A DNA stretch of 64,000 nt from Chryseobacterium nakagawai (GCF_900637665.1 NZ_LR134386.1:496001-560000); one strand, 5' to 3'. Counted from the first letter of the stretch, positions 17,112 through 26,968 are shown. Translations and numbers: made by a program. The notes: generated by a model from the letters alone, not told the origin.

Positions 17112-17738
17112 TTAAATAAATTTAAACAATTTTTCGTTTGGTTTTCTTACTTTTTTCATGTGTTGGAAGTAGTCTTCCTCAGAACGGTAGCCTAAAGCGA
17201 GGGTAACGGTTACTTTTTCTGTTTCAGGATTGATGTTTAGAATTTCTTCTATCATATCCTGTCTGAAGCCTTCCATGGGGCATGAGTCTATGTTTTCAAT
17301 AGCAGCAGCGTACATCAGGTTGGCTAAAACGATATAAGACTGCTTTTCTGCCCAGTTAAAAATTTCATCCAGTGTTTTTTGATTAATATGCTGATTGATA
17401 CTGTTCTTGAATGGAACGAGTTGCTCAAGTGGAGTTTCTCTTACTTCCGATATATGTTTAAAATATCCTTTGATATAATTTTCTTCAATGATCTTTTTCG
17501 AAACAATTACAACAAGATGAGAGCATGTGGAAATCTGGGATGGGTTATAAAAAGCAGGAATTAACTTTTGTTTCATTTCTTCACTTTCAACAATGATAAT
17601 CTTATAGGGTTGAAGCCCCAAAGAACTTGCAGACAGCTTTCCTGACTCAAGAATGTTGTGAAGAGTTTCCTGAGGAATAATTTGATTATTAAATTTTTTC
17701 ACAGAATATCTTCTGTTTAAAGCCTCCAAATAATTCAT
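17112..17738 (-). CDS. Nitroreductase-family NAD(P)H-dependent flavin oxidoreductase
   Basis: 208 aa. The N-terminal FMN-phosphate motif is NRRYSVKKF (8-16), with GLQPYKIIIV around 41-50 and SCPMEGF near 162, as in the NfsB/NAD(P)H oxidoreductase group. It should be a cytosolic homodimer with FMN reducing quinones or nitro compounds; the natural substrate is unknown. It is preceded by a TAAATTTG box ending 4 nt before the ATG, and nadB follows after 30 nt, so it may head the NAD operon. Confidence 0.88.
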   Translation of the reverse strand: MNYLEALNRRYSVKKFNNQIIPQETLHNILESGKLSASSLGLQPYKIIIVESEEMKQKLIPAFYNPSQISTCSHLVVIVSKKIIEENYIKGYFKHISEVRETPLEQLVPFKNSINQHINQKTLDEIFNWAEKQSYIVLANLMYAAAIENIDSCPMEGFRQDMIEEILNINPETEKVTVTLALGYRSEEDYFQHMKKVRKPNEKLFKFI

Positions 17739-17742
17739 AGCA

Positions 17743-17750
17743 CAAATTTA
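17743..17750 (-). promoter_or_regulatory. -7 box TAAATTTG of the nitroreductase gene, leaderless spacing
   Basis: Exact TAnnTTTG match on the minus strand, 4 nt before the ATG. Confidence 0.75.
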
Positions 17751-17807
17751 AGAATTGAATATGAATAAAGGGCCTTTAAAATGAAATATATCCTCTTAAT
17801 TTCATAC

Positions 17808-17835
17808 AAAAAAATCACCCCGCTATGCGGAGTGA
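17808..17835 (-). terminator. Terminator of the first T9SS protein gene
   Basis: Hairpin TCACTCCGC/GCGGGGTGA with one mismatch and a run of seven T on the minus strand, about 28 nt after the stop codon at 17863. Confidence 0.85.
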
Positions 17836-17862
17836 CTCTTTTAATATGAATGATAAACGTGA

Positions 17863-20127
17863 TTAATTTCTATTTTTAACAATAATCCACCCTGCGAAGT
17901 TGATAGGAGTAATCTTGTTATTGTTATTTTCATTCCATGAGACAGAATACCAGTAACTTCCTGTAGGAACTCTTCTTCCGTTAGCTGTACCATTCCATCT
18001 GTATCCATTCGTTTTATCTGCCTTGAAGACCTGTAAGCCATACCTGTCGTAAATATTAACTTCAAAATTAGGTTTAACAGCCAATGCAGAATAGTCAATA
18101 AAGTCATTGATGCCGTCATCATTAGGGGTAATGATATTAATGAGGTTAGGTACAGTGATATTAACGGTAATAGGTTCGCAGTTATAGTTGTCTTTTACGT
18201 ATATTTTAGCAATTCCTCTTGGTATATTGGTGAATACATTGGAATCCTGCCAAACAATATTATCCATTGAATATTGATAAGGAGGCATTCCCCCGTTTAC
18301 GTGTACTGTGACAGATCCTCCTGAAATATCTACACTTGAAATGACAGGGCTTTCTGCTGGAATTACAGTTACTGTCTGTGTAGTGATGCATTCTCCGGTT
18401 TTTAGTTTTACCCAATAGATACCGACACCAACATTTTTAATAGACTGCGTGGTGGCTCCAGTGCTCCATTCATAACTTTTAAATCCTGGGCCGGCATCCA
18501 GTGTTGTTTTGCTTTCCATACAGATGATTTTGTCTTTTAAAACTCTGGATGGAGCCGGAGGATTAACTTTTAGAGTGAGTTTAGCGATTGAAAAGCATCC
18601 GGTTGCATTGAAAACTTTGACATAGGCAACTCCATTGGGAGCAATATATGCACCCGGATTAGTTATTTCGTTTGTTCCATTAAGTGCGTCGGTTAATGAT
18701 GGGTAATATTTTTTTGTAAACGCAGCCGGATTTGGAATAACACTAGCATTAATAAGATTAAAAGAGGCGGTCAATGGATTGCTTTCTATAAAACATGATT
18801 CTATTTGAACATCATAAACAGTTATAACTGGATGGGTGTTCAGTGTGATTTTAGCTGTGCTTACGCAGCCCTGTGCTGTAATTACCCTTACATAAATGAT
18901 ACCTGGTGGAGAAACGTAAGCTGAGGGGTTGGTAATCTGATTGGTGCTGGCATTCAGGTCATGTATACTTGGATAGAATTCTTTAGTAACACCTGTTACG
19001 GTCGTAACAGCAGCTGAATTGAGATCAAAAATGCCAACTCCTCCATTATTGTTGTTACATTCTGTAAGGCTAGCATCAGTTGCTGCAAACGGGGTAGGGT
19101 CTAACTGGATGATTCCGTCTCCGTTATCACAAAGGGTTGAGGTGGGATCTTTAACAACTACTTTTATAGTAGTGTTTCCTGTATACTGAAAGCTAGTAGG
19201 ACTGGCAATGGGTGTGGCAGATCCTAAGATGTAATAAGTGAAAATATAATTTCCGGGATTATTTACAAATTGTGTATTATATGAAGTAAGGTCAACGGTT
19301 CCGCTTCCTGTTGCAGGATTGGTGCAAACAAAAGGTTTTAAAGTATTGTTTAAAATAGGAACTTTATCTACAAAAACCTTGGCATTTTGGATGGAGTGTC
19401 GGGCGCTGGCTCCTCCTGTTGCTGCTGAAAAACCAAAATATCCCTGTGTCATTCCTACCGCATTCCCGGAAGGAGCAAATGACTGATCGGCAATAAGTAC
19501 CCCGTCTATCTTAATTTTAATGATCCAGTTGGTAGGATTGGTGAGATCTGTTTCTCCGTTTACTTCAACGTGTCTGTAAGTATTGCCTACAAAAGGTTGA
19601 GTGGGATTCAGATCAGGAGAGTGGAATGTACTTCCCGGAGTATTATTGAATTCTATATTATTGCCAGCAGTATTGTTGGTGCCATATAAAACATGTACTT
19701 TACTCATCTGGCCTTCTGTAGTATTATTAAAAATATCAAAGCCTACCATAAGTCCTGATGCATTGGCTGGAATTCCAAGGCCTCCTCCTGACACAAATCC
19801 TGTTGGAGGGTTGGCTAAATACCAGAATGTAAAACCGTCTCCACGTCCAAACTGTGTTGTTCCGTTTCCATCAATTCTGAAATCAAATTCAACCTTCCAT
19901 TTATCACAATAGCTTAGGGTGATGGGGGTGGATAATTTTATGGCTCCATACTTGCTTGTTTGGTCGGTGGTAAGTCTTATAAAATCTCCGCTTACAATAG
20001 CATCTGAAACAAGATCCCAGCCTGTAGTATTTACCGGATTTCCGCTAAGCTGATAGGTTTGAGAGTGAGTTTTTTCTGGAAGGCAGAGTAAGATGCCCAG
20101 CATAAAAAAGAGTAGAGTTTTTTTCAT
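17863..20127 (-). CDS. T9SS type B sorted L-type lectin-domain protein
   Basis: 754 aa. Signal peptide 1-22; a legume-lectin/concanavalin A-like domain at about 24-260 (CDKWKVEFDFRIDGNG, DGFTFWYLANPP, GFDIFNN); then Ig-like repeats of about 85 residues built around a YYPS...NEITNP...YV.V...GC pattern; an EWSTGATTQSI module near 555; and the C-terminal type B (CHU_C) sorting domain from about 665 (ITPNDDGINDF, IYDRYG, GSYWYSVSWNEN). T9SS exports such proteins across the outer membrane and anchors or releases them. It is probably a carbohydrate-binding adhesin. The neighbouring gene at 20165 is a full-length paralogue in the same order. Confidence 0.88.
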   Translation of the reverse strand: MKKTLLFFMLGILLCLPEKTHSQTYQLSGNPVNTTGWDLVSDAIVSGDFIRLTTDQTSKYGAIKLSTPITLSYCDKWKVEFDFRIDGNGTTQFGRGDGFTFWYLANPPTGFVSGGGLGIPANASGLMVGFDIFNNTTEGQMSKVHVLYGTNNTAGNNIEFNNTPGSTFHSPDLNPTQPFVGNTYRHVEVNGETDLTNPTNWIIKIKIDGVLIADQSFAPSGNAVGMTQGYFGFSAATGGASARHSIQNAKVFVDKVPILNNTLKPFVCTNPATGSGTVDLTSYNTQFVNNPGNYIFTYYILGSATPIASPTSFQYTGNTTIKVVVKDPTSTLCDNGDGIIQLDPTPFAATDASLTECNNNNGGVGIFDLNSAAVTTVTGVTKEFYPSIHDLNASTNQITNPSAYVSPPGIIYVRVITAQGCVSTAKITLNTHPVITVYDVQIESCFIESNPLTASFNLINASVIPNPAAFTKKYYPSLTDALNGTNEITNPGAYIAPNGVAYVKVFNATGCFSIAKLTLKVNPPAPSRVLKDKIICMESKTTLDAGPGFKSYEWSTGATTQSIKNVGVGIYWVKLKTGECITTQTVTVIPAESPVISSVDISGGSVTVHVNGGMPPYQYSMDNIVWQDSNVFTNIPRGIAKIYVKDNYNCEPITVNITVPNLINIITPNDDGINDFIDYSALAVKPNFEVNIYDRYGLQVFKADKTNGYRWNGTANGRRVPTGSYWYSVSWNENNNNKITPINFAGWIIVKNRN

Positions 20128-20164
20128 ATGAGAAGGATTGTGATGTTGTTATTTGTATTAAAAT

Positions 20165-22432
20165 TTATTCCATGTTTTTTACCAAAACCCAGCCTGAATA
20201 TTTTGTTTCAGTGTTGCTCTTGTTGTTTTCATTCCAAGAGATTGTATACCAATATGTGGCGCTAGGTATTTTTTTACCATAAGCCCTTCCGTCCCAAGTA
20301 TAATTTCTTATTTTGTTGGCTTCATAAAGTTTATTTCCATATCTGTCATACACTGTGAATACTAAATTTTTCTTGTAAGCTAAAGCGGAATAATCAATGA
20401 AATCATTCTTGTTGTCTCCGTTCGGAGTGATAGCGTTGATAAGATTAGGAACGGTAATCTGAATCTGAATAGGAGAACAATTATAAAAGTCTTTCACGAA
20501 GACTTTAACTTCTCCTCTGGCAAGACCGGTAAAAGTGTTTGATGTTTGCCAGTTAATTCCGTCTATTGAATATTGGTAAGGAGATCTTCCGCCTACGACA
20601 TTAACGATAATGGTATTGTTGTGAATATCTATGCTGGAAATTACAGGACTAGCAGAGGGTTGTACATTGACAATTTGTGTAGTAATACAGTTTCCTGTTT
20701 TAAGTTTTACCCAATACGTTCCAACACTTACATCTTTAATGGATGAAGTGGTAGCTCCGGTGCTCCACAAATAGTCGTCAAAACCAGGACCTGCATCCAA
20801 ATCGGTTTTGTTTTCTATACAGATGGTTTTGTCTTTGAGAATTGAAGATTTAACGGGAGGAAGTACGACAAGATTGATCTTGGCTATAGCAAAACAGCCG
20901 TTCGTATCTGTTACTTTTGCATACACTGCTGTGGTTGTTGAAGTATATTGAGAAGGGTCAGTAATCTCATTGGTGTCATTAACAGCATTGGCAACTGTTG
21001 TATAGTATTTTTTAATGATACCGGTGGTTAGCGAGGTTATATTAGCTGTTGTTAAATTAAATACGGCATTAGATACATTATTCTCAATAAAGCAAGATTG
21101 GAGAGTGTCGTCTCTTACCAGCGTTTCGGGATAGAAAGCAAGAGTGATTTTTGCTGTACCTATACATCCTAGAGGGGTGGTTACTTTCACATAGACTGTT
21201 CCCTGTGCAGATACATAAGTATCCGGAGATAGAATTTCATTCGTTCCCGCATTTAGATCATTGAGCGTCTTGTAGTATTTCTTTGTAACACCAATTATGT
21301 CAGTTACATTAGCGGAATTTAGGTTGAAAGTTGCCGTTCCTGCTTTATTGTTATTACATTCGGTAAGTGTTTTGTCGTTAGCTTTAAGAGGGGCTAGGTC
21401 TAGCTGGATTTTTCCATCAGGGTTGTCACAAAGTACTCCGGCATTATCTTTAATAACAATAGTTATCGTTTTATTGGTGTTAAAATCATAGCTTGTAGGG
21501 TTGGTTATAGGGGTCGAACTTCCCTGAGGATAGTAAGTGAATGTATAGTTTCCTGGATTGGAAACAAACTGAGGGTTAAAATCAGTTAGGTTGACGCTTC
21601 CATAGCCGGTGGTGGGGTTTGGGCAGAAAGATTGAGTGGCCAAGGTCTTTAAAATGGAAACCTTATCAGTATATATTTTTACATTTTTAATGGAATGCTT
21701 AGCGCTTGCAGCTCCTGTAGAGGCTGAAAATCCAAAATATCCCTGGGTCATAGTAGCAGCTCCTGCTGAAGGAATGAATGATTGTGATGTAATTGTGTTA
21801 CCATCTATTTTTACTGTAATGATCCAATTGGTGGGGGTGGCTGTGTCTGTTACTCCTGTAACTTCAACATGTTTATAAGTAGAACCTACAAAGGGTTGGG
21901 TAGAATTAAGGTCGGGTGAATGAAATGAACTCCCCGGAGTATTGTAGTATTCCAGGCCATTCGTATCTATAGTATTAGGAACTACTCCGTAGGCAACATG
22001 AACCTTACTCATTAGTCCACCTCCTGCCATATTGTTATAGATATCAAAACCTACAATCAGGCCCGTTGCATTTTGTGGAATTCCCAGTCCTGCTCCTTGT
22101 TGGCTGGTGACTGGAGGATTGGCAAGATACCAGAATGCAAATCCATCTCCTTTACCTGTTGATGTTCCATTTCCATCGATTCTGAAATCAAACTCAACTC
22201 TCCATTTATCACAATATTTTAAATTAATAGGATCGTTTAGCTTTATGGCGCCGGCTTTATTAGTGATGTCATCCGTGAGCATGATGAAATCTGTATTGGC
22301 AACTGCGCTAGGGACTATAGTCCATCCAGTGGTGTTGATAGGGTTTCCGGTGAGTTGATAGGTCTGGGCAAAGGATATTCCAGATAGGAAGAGTAAAAAA
22401 ATAGAGAAGTAAAATAATAAATTTTTATTCAT
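20165..22432 (-). CDS. T9SS type B sorted L-type lectin-domain protein, tandem paralogue
   Basis: 755 aa, collinear with the gene at 17863: signal peptide 1-22, lectin domain 24-262 (DKWRVEFDFRIDGNG, GDGFAFWYLANPP), Ig-like repeats with the KKYYKTLNDLN and KKYYTTVANAV variants, a LWSTGATTSSI module, and a type B sorting domain (ITPNGDNKNDF, VYDRYG, ATYWYTISWNENN). The stop is 37 nt from the start of the paralogue, so both may be on one mRNA. The sorting and Ig-like modules are more alike than the lectin ends, as expected if the ends face different ligands. Surface-exposed adhesin or glycan-binding role inferred. Confidence 0.88.
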   Translation of the reverse strand: MNKNLLFYFSIFLLFLSGISFAQTYQLTGNPINTTGWTIVPSAVANTDFIMLTDDITNKAGAIKLNDPINLKYCDKWRVEFDFRIDGNGTSTGKGDGFAFWYLANPPVTSQQGAGLGIPQNATGLIVGFDIYNNMAGGGLMSKVHVAYGVVPNTIDTNGLEYYNTPGSSFHSPDLNSTQPFVGSTYKHVEVTGVTDTATPTNWIITVKIDGNTITSQSFIPSAGAATMTQGYFGFSASTGAASAKHSIKNVKIYTDKVSILKTLATQSFCPNPTTGYGSVNLTDFNPQFVSNPGNYTFTYYPQGSSTPITNPTSYDFNTNKTITIVIKDNAGVLCDNPDGKIQLDLAPLKANDKTLTECNNNKAGTATFNLNSANVTDIIGVTKKYYKTLNDLNAGTNEILSPDTYVSAQGTVYVKVTTPLGCIGTAKITLAFYPETLVRDDTLQSCFIENNVSNAVFNLTTANITSLTTGIIKKYYTTVANAVNDTNEITDPSQYTSTTTAVYAKVTDTNGCFAIAKINLVVLPPVKSSILKDKTICIENKTDLDAGPGFDDYLWSTGATTSSIKDVSVGTYWVKLKTGNCITTQIVNVQPSASPVISSIDIHNNTIIVNVVGGRSPYQYSIDGINWQTSNTFTGLARGEVKVFVKDFYNCSPIQIQITVPNLINAITPNGDNKNDFIDYSALAYKKNLVFTVYDRYGNKLYEANKIRNYTWDGRAYGKKIPSATYWYTISWNENNKSNTETKYSGWVLVKNME

Positions 22433-22596
22433 TTCACTGGGAATTTAATTATAGGTAAATATATTAAATCCCAATTAATAAATAGTTATTTTGTGTTAAT
22501 TTTGTTAAAAAAAACAAGTATTATTCAAAAAATAATATTTATTATGATAAAGTAATGAATGTTGTACGTGTTATTTTAGATTTGTATTAATTAAAA

Positions 22597-23073
22597 TTAG
22601 AAGAGAGAATTGTTTTCCAGCCCTTCAAAATAAGTGTCAATTTCCAATTCAGAAGAGCTAGCTGCTGCAACGGCTAGTTTGTCACAAAGTTCATTTTCGA
22701 AATGACCTGCATGTCCCTTTACCCAATGCATCGTAGGTTGATGTTGATTGTAAAGTTCAATGAATTTTTTCCAGAGATCTGGATTCTTTACATTTTTCCA
22801 GCCCCTTTTAATCCATCCGGTAATCCAATTCTGATTAACAGCATCTGCTACATACTTACTGTCGGTATATACGTGGATGTCGTTTTCTGTAGACTTTAGT
22901 TTTTGCAGAGCAGAAATTACAGCAAGGAGTTCCATTCTGTTGTTGGTGGTTTTTCTGAAGCCTTTAGAAAATGTTTTTTGGTAGTTTTTTTCAGGAACAC
23001 GCATGAGTATTCCGTATCCGCCTTTTCCGGGGTTTCCACTGCATGCACCATCTGTATAAATTTCGATTTTCAA
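22597..23073 (-). CDS. rnhA: Ribonuclease HI
   Basis: 158 aa, the size of E. coli RNase HI. Catalytic residues are all in place: D8 (IYTDGACSGNPG), E48 (NNRMELLAV), D71 (VYTDSKYV), D131 (ENELCDKLA), and the loop His H121 (VKGHAGH). It removes RNA from RNA-DNA hybrids in the cytosol. The basic handle region (WIKRGWKNVKNPDLW) is also present. It follows dnaB by 24 nt on the same strand and is probably co-transcribed with it, a replication pair. Confidence 0.95.
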   Translation of the reverse strand: MKIEIYTDGACSGNPGKGGYGILMRVPEKNYQKTFSKGFRKTTNNRMELLAVISALQKLKSTENDIHVYTDSKYVADAVNQNWITGWIKRGWKNVKNPDLWKKFIELYNQHQPTMHWVKGHAGHFENELCDKLAVAAASSSELEIDTYFEGLENNSLF

Positions 23074-23097
23074 ATCTGTTTTCTAAAATTGAATTAT

Positions 23098-24684
23098 TTA
23101 AAACGGGAAGTCATCATCATCATCAAAATCATTCATAGAAGATCCTGAAAGTTTTGAACTGTCCGGAAGATCAAATGCTGCCCCGGGTTGAATTGTTGTC
23201 TTGATTTTATCAAAACCGCTTGGTTCCCCAAAATTTGAAGGGTAACCGCCTCCCATGCCACCATCAATAGCTGCTTCAATATCACCAAATTTTGCAAAGT
23301 GCTTTAAGAAAGATAGTCTTACATCAGCTGTAGCACCATTTCTGTGTTTTGCGATAATTAATTCAGCCTGATTCTCTGTAGAGGTTTCCTGGCCTTCTTC
23401 ATCATTGTCCCAAACAGTGATTTTGTAGTATTCAGGTCTGAAGATGAAAGATACAATATCTGCATCCTGTTCAATCGCCCCGGATTCCCTTAGGTCTGAA
23501 AGCTGAGGTCTTTTTCCAGGACGTGTTTCCACACTACGTGAAAGCTGAGAAAGTGCAATTACCGGGACGTTCAATTCTTTTGCAATTGCTTTTAATGATC
23601 GGGAGATCATGGAAATTTCCTGTTCACGGTTTCCAACTCCTTTTCCGCTGCTACCTGCTGTCATCAATTGAAGGTAGTCTACCATTATGACTCTTACACC
23701 GTGCTGCATTACTAATCTTCGGCATTTTGCACGGAAGTCGAATATCGAAAGTGATGGAGTTTCATCTATATATAAAGGCGCATTTTCCAATTCGGATACG
23801 TTGGAGAATAGTCTTTGCCATTCTTCATCATCAAGGGTTCCTTTTCTAAGCTTTTCAGAGGAGATTCTTGTTTCCGAAGCAATCATCCTGGTAATAAGCT
23901 GTACTGAGGCCATTTCGAGAGAAAACAATGCCATTGGAATTTTGTGGCCCACAGCAATATTTCTTGCCATCGAAAGAAGAAATGCTGTTTTTCCCATCGC
24001 TGGACGTGCAGCAATGATAATAAGGTCGGAATTCTGCCAGCCTCCGGTTTCTTTATCTACATCCCTAAATCCTGAAGGAACACCAGAAAGTCCCTCTTTG
24101 TCTTTTAAAGATTTGATGGTGTCAATCGCTTGTTTTACTAGAGAATTAGCGGTATCAAAACCTTTTTTAATGGTTCCGTTGGTGATCTCAAAGAAAGACT
24201 GTTCCGCTTTATCCAGAAGTTCAAATACATCTGTTGATTCTTTATAGGAAGAATCAATCACATTCGCAGAAACGTTAATAAGACTTCTTAAAATATATTT
24301 TTCAAGAATAACACGAACGTGATACTCAATATGGGCAGATGAACTTACTCCCATAGTAAGATCAATGATATAATGATCACCTCCTGCTTGACTTAATTTA
24401 TCCTCTTTTTTAAGTTCCTGAATGATTGTCATTAAGTCTACCGGATGGTTGCCTTCGTAAAGTTTTAAGATAGTAGAAAAAATGACCTGATGTCTGGGAT
24501 CATAAAAGACCTCTGGGGTAAGGAGGTCAATGGAGTGGTCAAGACCTTTTTTGTCAATCAAAAAAGTTCCAATAACAAGTCTTTCAAAATCCACTGCATT
24601 AGGAGGCATTTTTCCATCCGCTATAGACAGCTCTTTTGCAAAGTTTCCGTGTGTAAGGGATGATAATGTTTCTTTCTGCGCCAT
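23098..24684 (-). CDS. dnaB: Replicative DNA helicase DnaB
   Basis: 528 aa. N-terminal DnaB domain (about 28-135), linker, then the RecA-like ATPase with Walker A ARPAMGKTAFLL (226-237), Walker B VIMVDYLQLM near 330 and the arginine-finger region. It is the hexameric fork helicase loaded at oriC. No intein is present. The last residues, MNDFDDDDDFPF, look like the acidic tip of single-stranded DNA-binding protein SSB. A TATCTTTG box ends 4 nt before the ATG, predicting a leaderless message. rnhA follows by 24 nt. Confidence 0.97.
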   Translation of the reverse strand: MAQKETLSSLTHGNFAKELSIADGKMPPNAVDFERLVIGTFLIDKKGLDHSIDLLTPEVFYDPRHQVIFSTILKLYEGNHPVDLMTIIQELKKEDKLSQAGGDHYIIDLTMGVSSSAHIEYHVRVILEKYILRSLINVSANVIDSSYKESTDVFELLDKAEQSFFEITNGTIKKGFDTANSLVKQAIDTIKSLKDKEGLSGVPSGFRDVDKETGGWQNSDLIIIAARPAMGKTAFLLSMARNIAVGHKIPMALFSLEMASVQLITRMIASETRISSEKLRKGTLDDEEWQRLFSNVSELENAPLYIDETPSLSIFDFRAKCRRLVMQHGVRVIMVDYLQLMTAGSSGKGVGNREQEISMISRSLKAIAKELNVPVIALSQLSRSVETRPGKRPQLSDLRESGAIEQDADIVSFIFRPEYYKITVWDNDEEGQETSTENQAELIIAKHRNGATADVRLSFLKHFAKFGDIEAAIDGGMGGGYPSNFGEPSGFDKIKTTIQPGAAFDLPDSSKLSGSSMNDFDDDDDFPF

Positions 24685-24688
24685 GGTG

Positions 24689-24696
24689 CAAAGATA
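24689..24696 (-). promoter_or_regulatory. -7 box TATCTTTG of dnaB, leaderless spacing
   Basis: Exact TAnnTTTG match on the minus strand with 4 nt to the dnaB ATG. Confidence 0.75.
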
Positions 24697-24789
24697 GCTT
24701 ATTTAAAAAATATTTAAAAAATAGTATTCAACAAATTATTAGCAGTCTTTGTGAAAATACGACCAATAGGGGGCTGAGTATGTTGATAA

Positions 24790-24817
24790 AAAAATCACCT
24801 CAATTGAGGTGATTTTT
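24790..24817 (-). terminator. Terminator of the third T9SS protein gene
   Basis: A perfect palindrome (AAAAATCACCTCAA and its complement) just after the stop at 24835 on the minus strand, with T runs on both sides; it could stop transcription in both directions. Confidence 0.85.
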
Positions 24818-24834
24818 ATTGTATGAGTAAAATG

Positions 24835-26934
24835 TTACTCTCTGTTTTTCACAATAATCCATCCAGAGAATTTGAATGGTGTATTCTTTTGGTTATTCTC
24901 ATTCCAGGTTAATGAATACCAGTACGTCCCGGTAGGTATTTTTTTACCAGCAATGGTTCCGTCCCATTTGTATCCATTGGATTTGTCAGCCTGGTGAATT
25001 TTAACACCATATCTGTCAAAAATACTTAAAGTCAGATTTAGCTTGCCTGCAATTGCAGAATAATCCATAACATCATTAATTCCGTCTCCGTTAGGTGTAA
25101 TAACGTTTACGATATTAGGTACTAATGCTTCAATTTCAATAGGGTCACAATCGTAAGCATCTTTTACATATATCTTGTAATTGCCTCTTGCTAAATTGGT
25201 AAATACATTGGAGTCCTGCCATACAACATTGTCTATAGAGTACTTGTAGTCAGGTGTTCCTCCAATTACATTGACCGTTAAGTTTGTTGTAGATACATCA
25301 ATGCTGGAGATTACCGGTTGTTCGGAAGGGTATACTGTTACGGACTGAGTGGATATACATTCACCAACTTTACTGGTAAGTTTTACCCAATAGGTTCCTA
25401 CTCCTACATTGCTGATGCTTTGTGTAGTTGCTCCGGTACTCCATTCGTATTTTTTGAATCCAGGTCCTGCATCCAGGGTGGTCTTGTCTTCCATACAAAT
25501 GATTTTATCAACAAGTACACTGGATTTCTCCGGAGGAAGTACTTTAAGTGTTACTTTAACAACATTGAAACATCCAAGATTATCATATACTCTTACATAG
25601 ATTACCCCATTAGGAGCAGTATAGGTTTTGTAGTTTGTTATCTCATTGGTTGCGTCTACAGCATCAGCCAGTGAAGGGAAGTATTTTTTCTTATAACCAG
25701 AAGCAGCTGTTATAACCGGCGCATTTTCAAGATTAAACAACCCCATAGAAGGTGTTGCTTCTATATGGCACTCAGTAAGTGTAGGTTCAGCAAGAACTTT
25801 TACCAGTGGGTTGAATTTTAATTTAATTTCTGTAATTGTAATACATCCGTATTCATTGGTTGCTTTTACAAAAGCTGATCCTTCTGCAGAAACATATTGA
25901 TAAGGATTGGTTATTTCGTTAATGACATGGTCCAGGTCATACATTGAAGGATAGTACTTTACAGTAAGATTAGGGGTTAGTCCTATATCTGCTGTTGATA
26001 GGTCATATAATGCTGTTCCTGAGTTGTTATTACTGCATGAGGTAAGTTCTCCGGGAGTTAATGCAAAAGATCTGTCAAAAAACTTAATATCTCCAAATTC
26101 CCTACACTGATTTAAGAAGTTAACGGGTTTGGTAGGATCAACGTAAGAAATAGAGTATGTATAATTCGTAGTTGTATTTACTGGAATAGGGGTTGTGATG
26201 GGATCATAATCACTTGCTGCATCCGCTGGACTACGATAATATTTGATAACAAAATTAGGGTTGTTATTTCTGATATGATTTGATAATGTACCGAAATCAA
26301 ATGTTACAGGATTTCCACAAATGTCAATATTTCCATCCTGTTTTGGGCCAGGCTTTAAAAACGGGAAAGGTTGGTAGATCTTTAATGAATTGTTGTCAAA
26401 TGGGGTAAGTAGTGTTGCTGTTCCTCCGAAGCTTAACTTGAAAGGGGCAACCTCTGTTGAGTAGTTATTTAAAAATAAATGATATACCTGTCCTGGAAGT
26501 ACATCGATATATTTTACAAATCCAGTTCCGGCACCGCCTTCTGTAATCTCTGTAGAAGTCATATCAAGTCCTGTTAAAGGGGGGGTGATAGAACTTCCTA
26601 GTCCTGCAAAAGAACATCTTAGAGGTGTTTCTCTTATGTTGGCGCAATCGTGATTAGGACCATATAGTGCAAAGTCGTAATCGATGCTGGCTGCTGTAGG
26701 ACCTATAGGGGTGACTAAAAAGGTAAGTGTTCCAGCTGTTTGTATGCTGAAAGTAAACCACATAGAGTTTGTTTCGTTGGTTAGACAGCCACTTCCTTCT
26801 TTTGTACTTCCGTACCCATTAGGTTTCAGGGAGATCTCTGAATCACTACAGATTGGTATCGCAGTGATGCAGTCCTGTTGTGCAAAAACCATTTGGGTAA
26901 TGAAAATTAGAAAAATCAGTAGATATTTTTTCAT
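24835..26934 (-). CDS. T9SS type B sorted modular surface protein
   Basis: 699 aa. Signal peptide 1-19 (ends VFAQQ). The N-terminal domain (about 20-180; TNSMWFTFSIQTAGTLTF, then DYDFALYGP) is the beta-sandwich common in gliding-motility C-terminal-domain proteins and is not a lectin. From about residue 290 it shares the Ig-like repeats, the EWSTGATTQSI module and the type B sorting domain (ITPNGDGINDVMDYSA, IFDRYG, GTYWYSLTWNENN) with the two lectin proteins at 17863 and 20165. Likely exported by T9SS to the cell surface. A TPR-like gene lies 34 nt upstream on the same strand. Confidence 0.87.
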   Translation of the reverse strand: MKKYLLIFLIFITQMVFAQQDCITAIPICSDSEISLKPNGYGSTKEGSGCLTNETNSMWFTFSIQTAGTLTFLVTPIGPTAASIDYDFALYGPNHDCANIRETPLRCSFAGLGSSITPPLTGLDMTSTEITEGGAGTGFVKYIDVLPGQVYHLFLNNYSTEVAPFKLSFGGTATLLTPFDNNSLKIYQPFPFLKPGPKQDGNIDICGNPVTFDFGTLSNHIRNNNPNFVIKYYRSPADAASDYDPITTPIPVNTTTNYTYSISYVDPTKPVNFLNQCREFGDIKFFDRSFALTPGELTSCSNNNSGTALYDLSTADIGLTPNLTVKYYPSMYDLDHVINEITNPYQYVSAEGSAFVKATNEYGCITITEIKLKFNPLVKVLAEPTLTECHIEATPSMGLFNLENAPVITAASGYKKKYFPSLADAVDATNEITNYKTYTAPNGVIYVRVYDNLGCFNVVKVTLKVLPPEKSSVLVDKIICMEDKTTLDAGPGFKKYEWSTGATTQSISNVGVGTYWVKLTSKVGECISTQSVTVYPSEQPVISSIDVSTTNLTVNVIGGTPDYKYSIDNVVWQDSNVFTNLARGNYKIYVKDAYDCDPIEIEALVPNIVNVITPNGDGINDVMDYSAIAGKLNLTLSIFDRYGVKIHQADKSNGYKWDGTIAGKKIPTGTYWYSLTWNENNQKNTPFKFSGWIIVKNRE

Positions 26935-26968
26935 TTTGACCGATTTAAAATTGAATCCTTAATGTGAG

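Noticed and set aside
17863..22432. Interpreting the repeated lectin genes as an assembly duplication
   Set aside because: The two copies differ at many positions throughout, so they are true paralogues.
23687..24247. 186-codon ORF opposite dnaB
   Set aside because: A shadow of the strongly coding dnaB frame on the other strand; the translated sequence is serine/leucine-rich with no domain.
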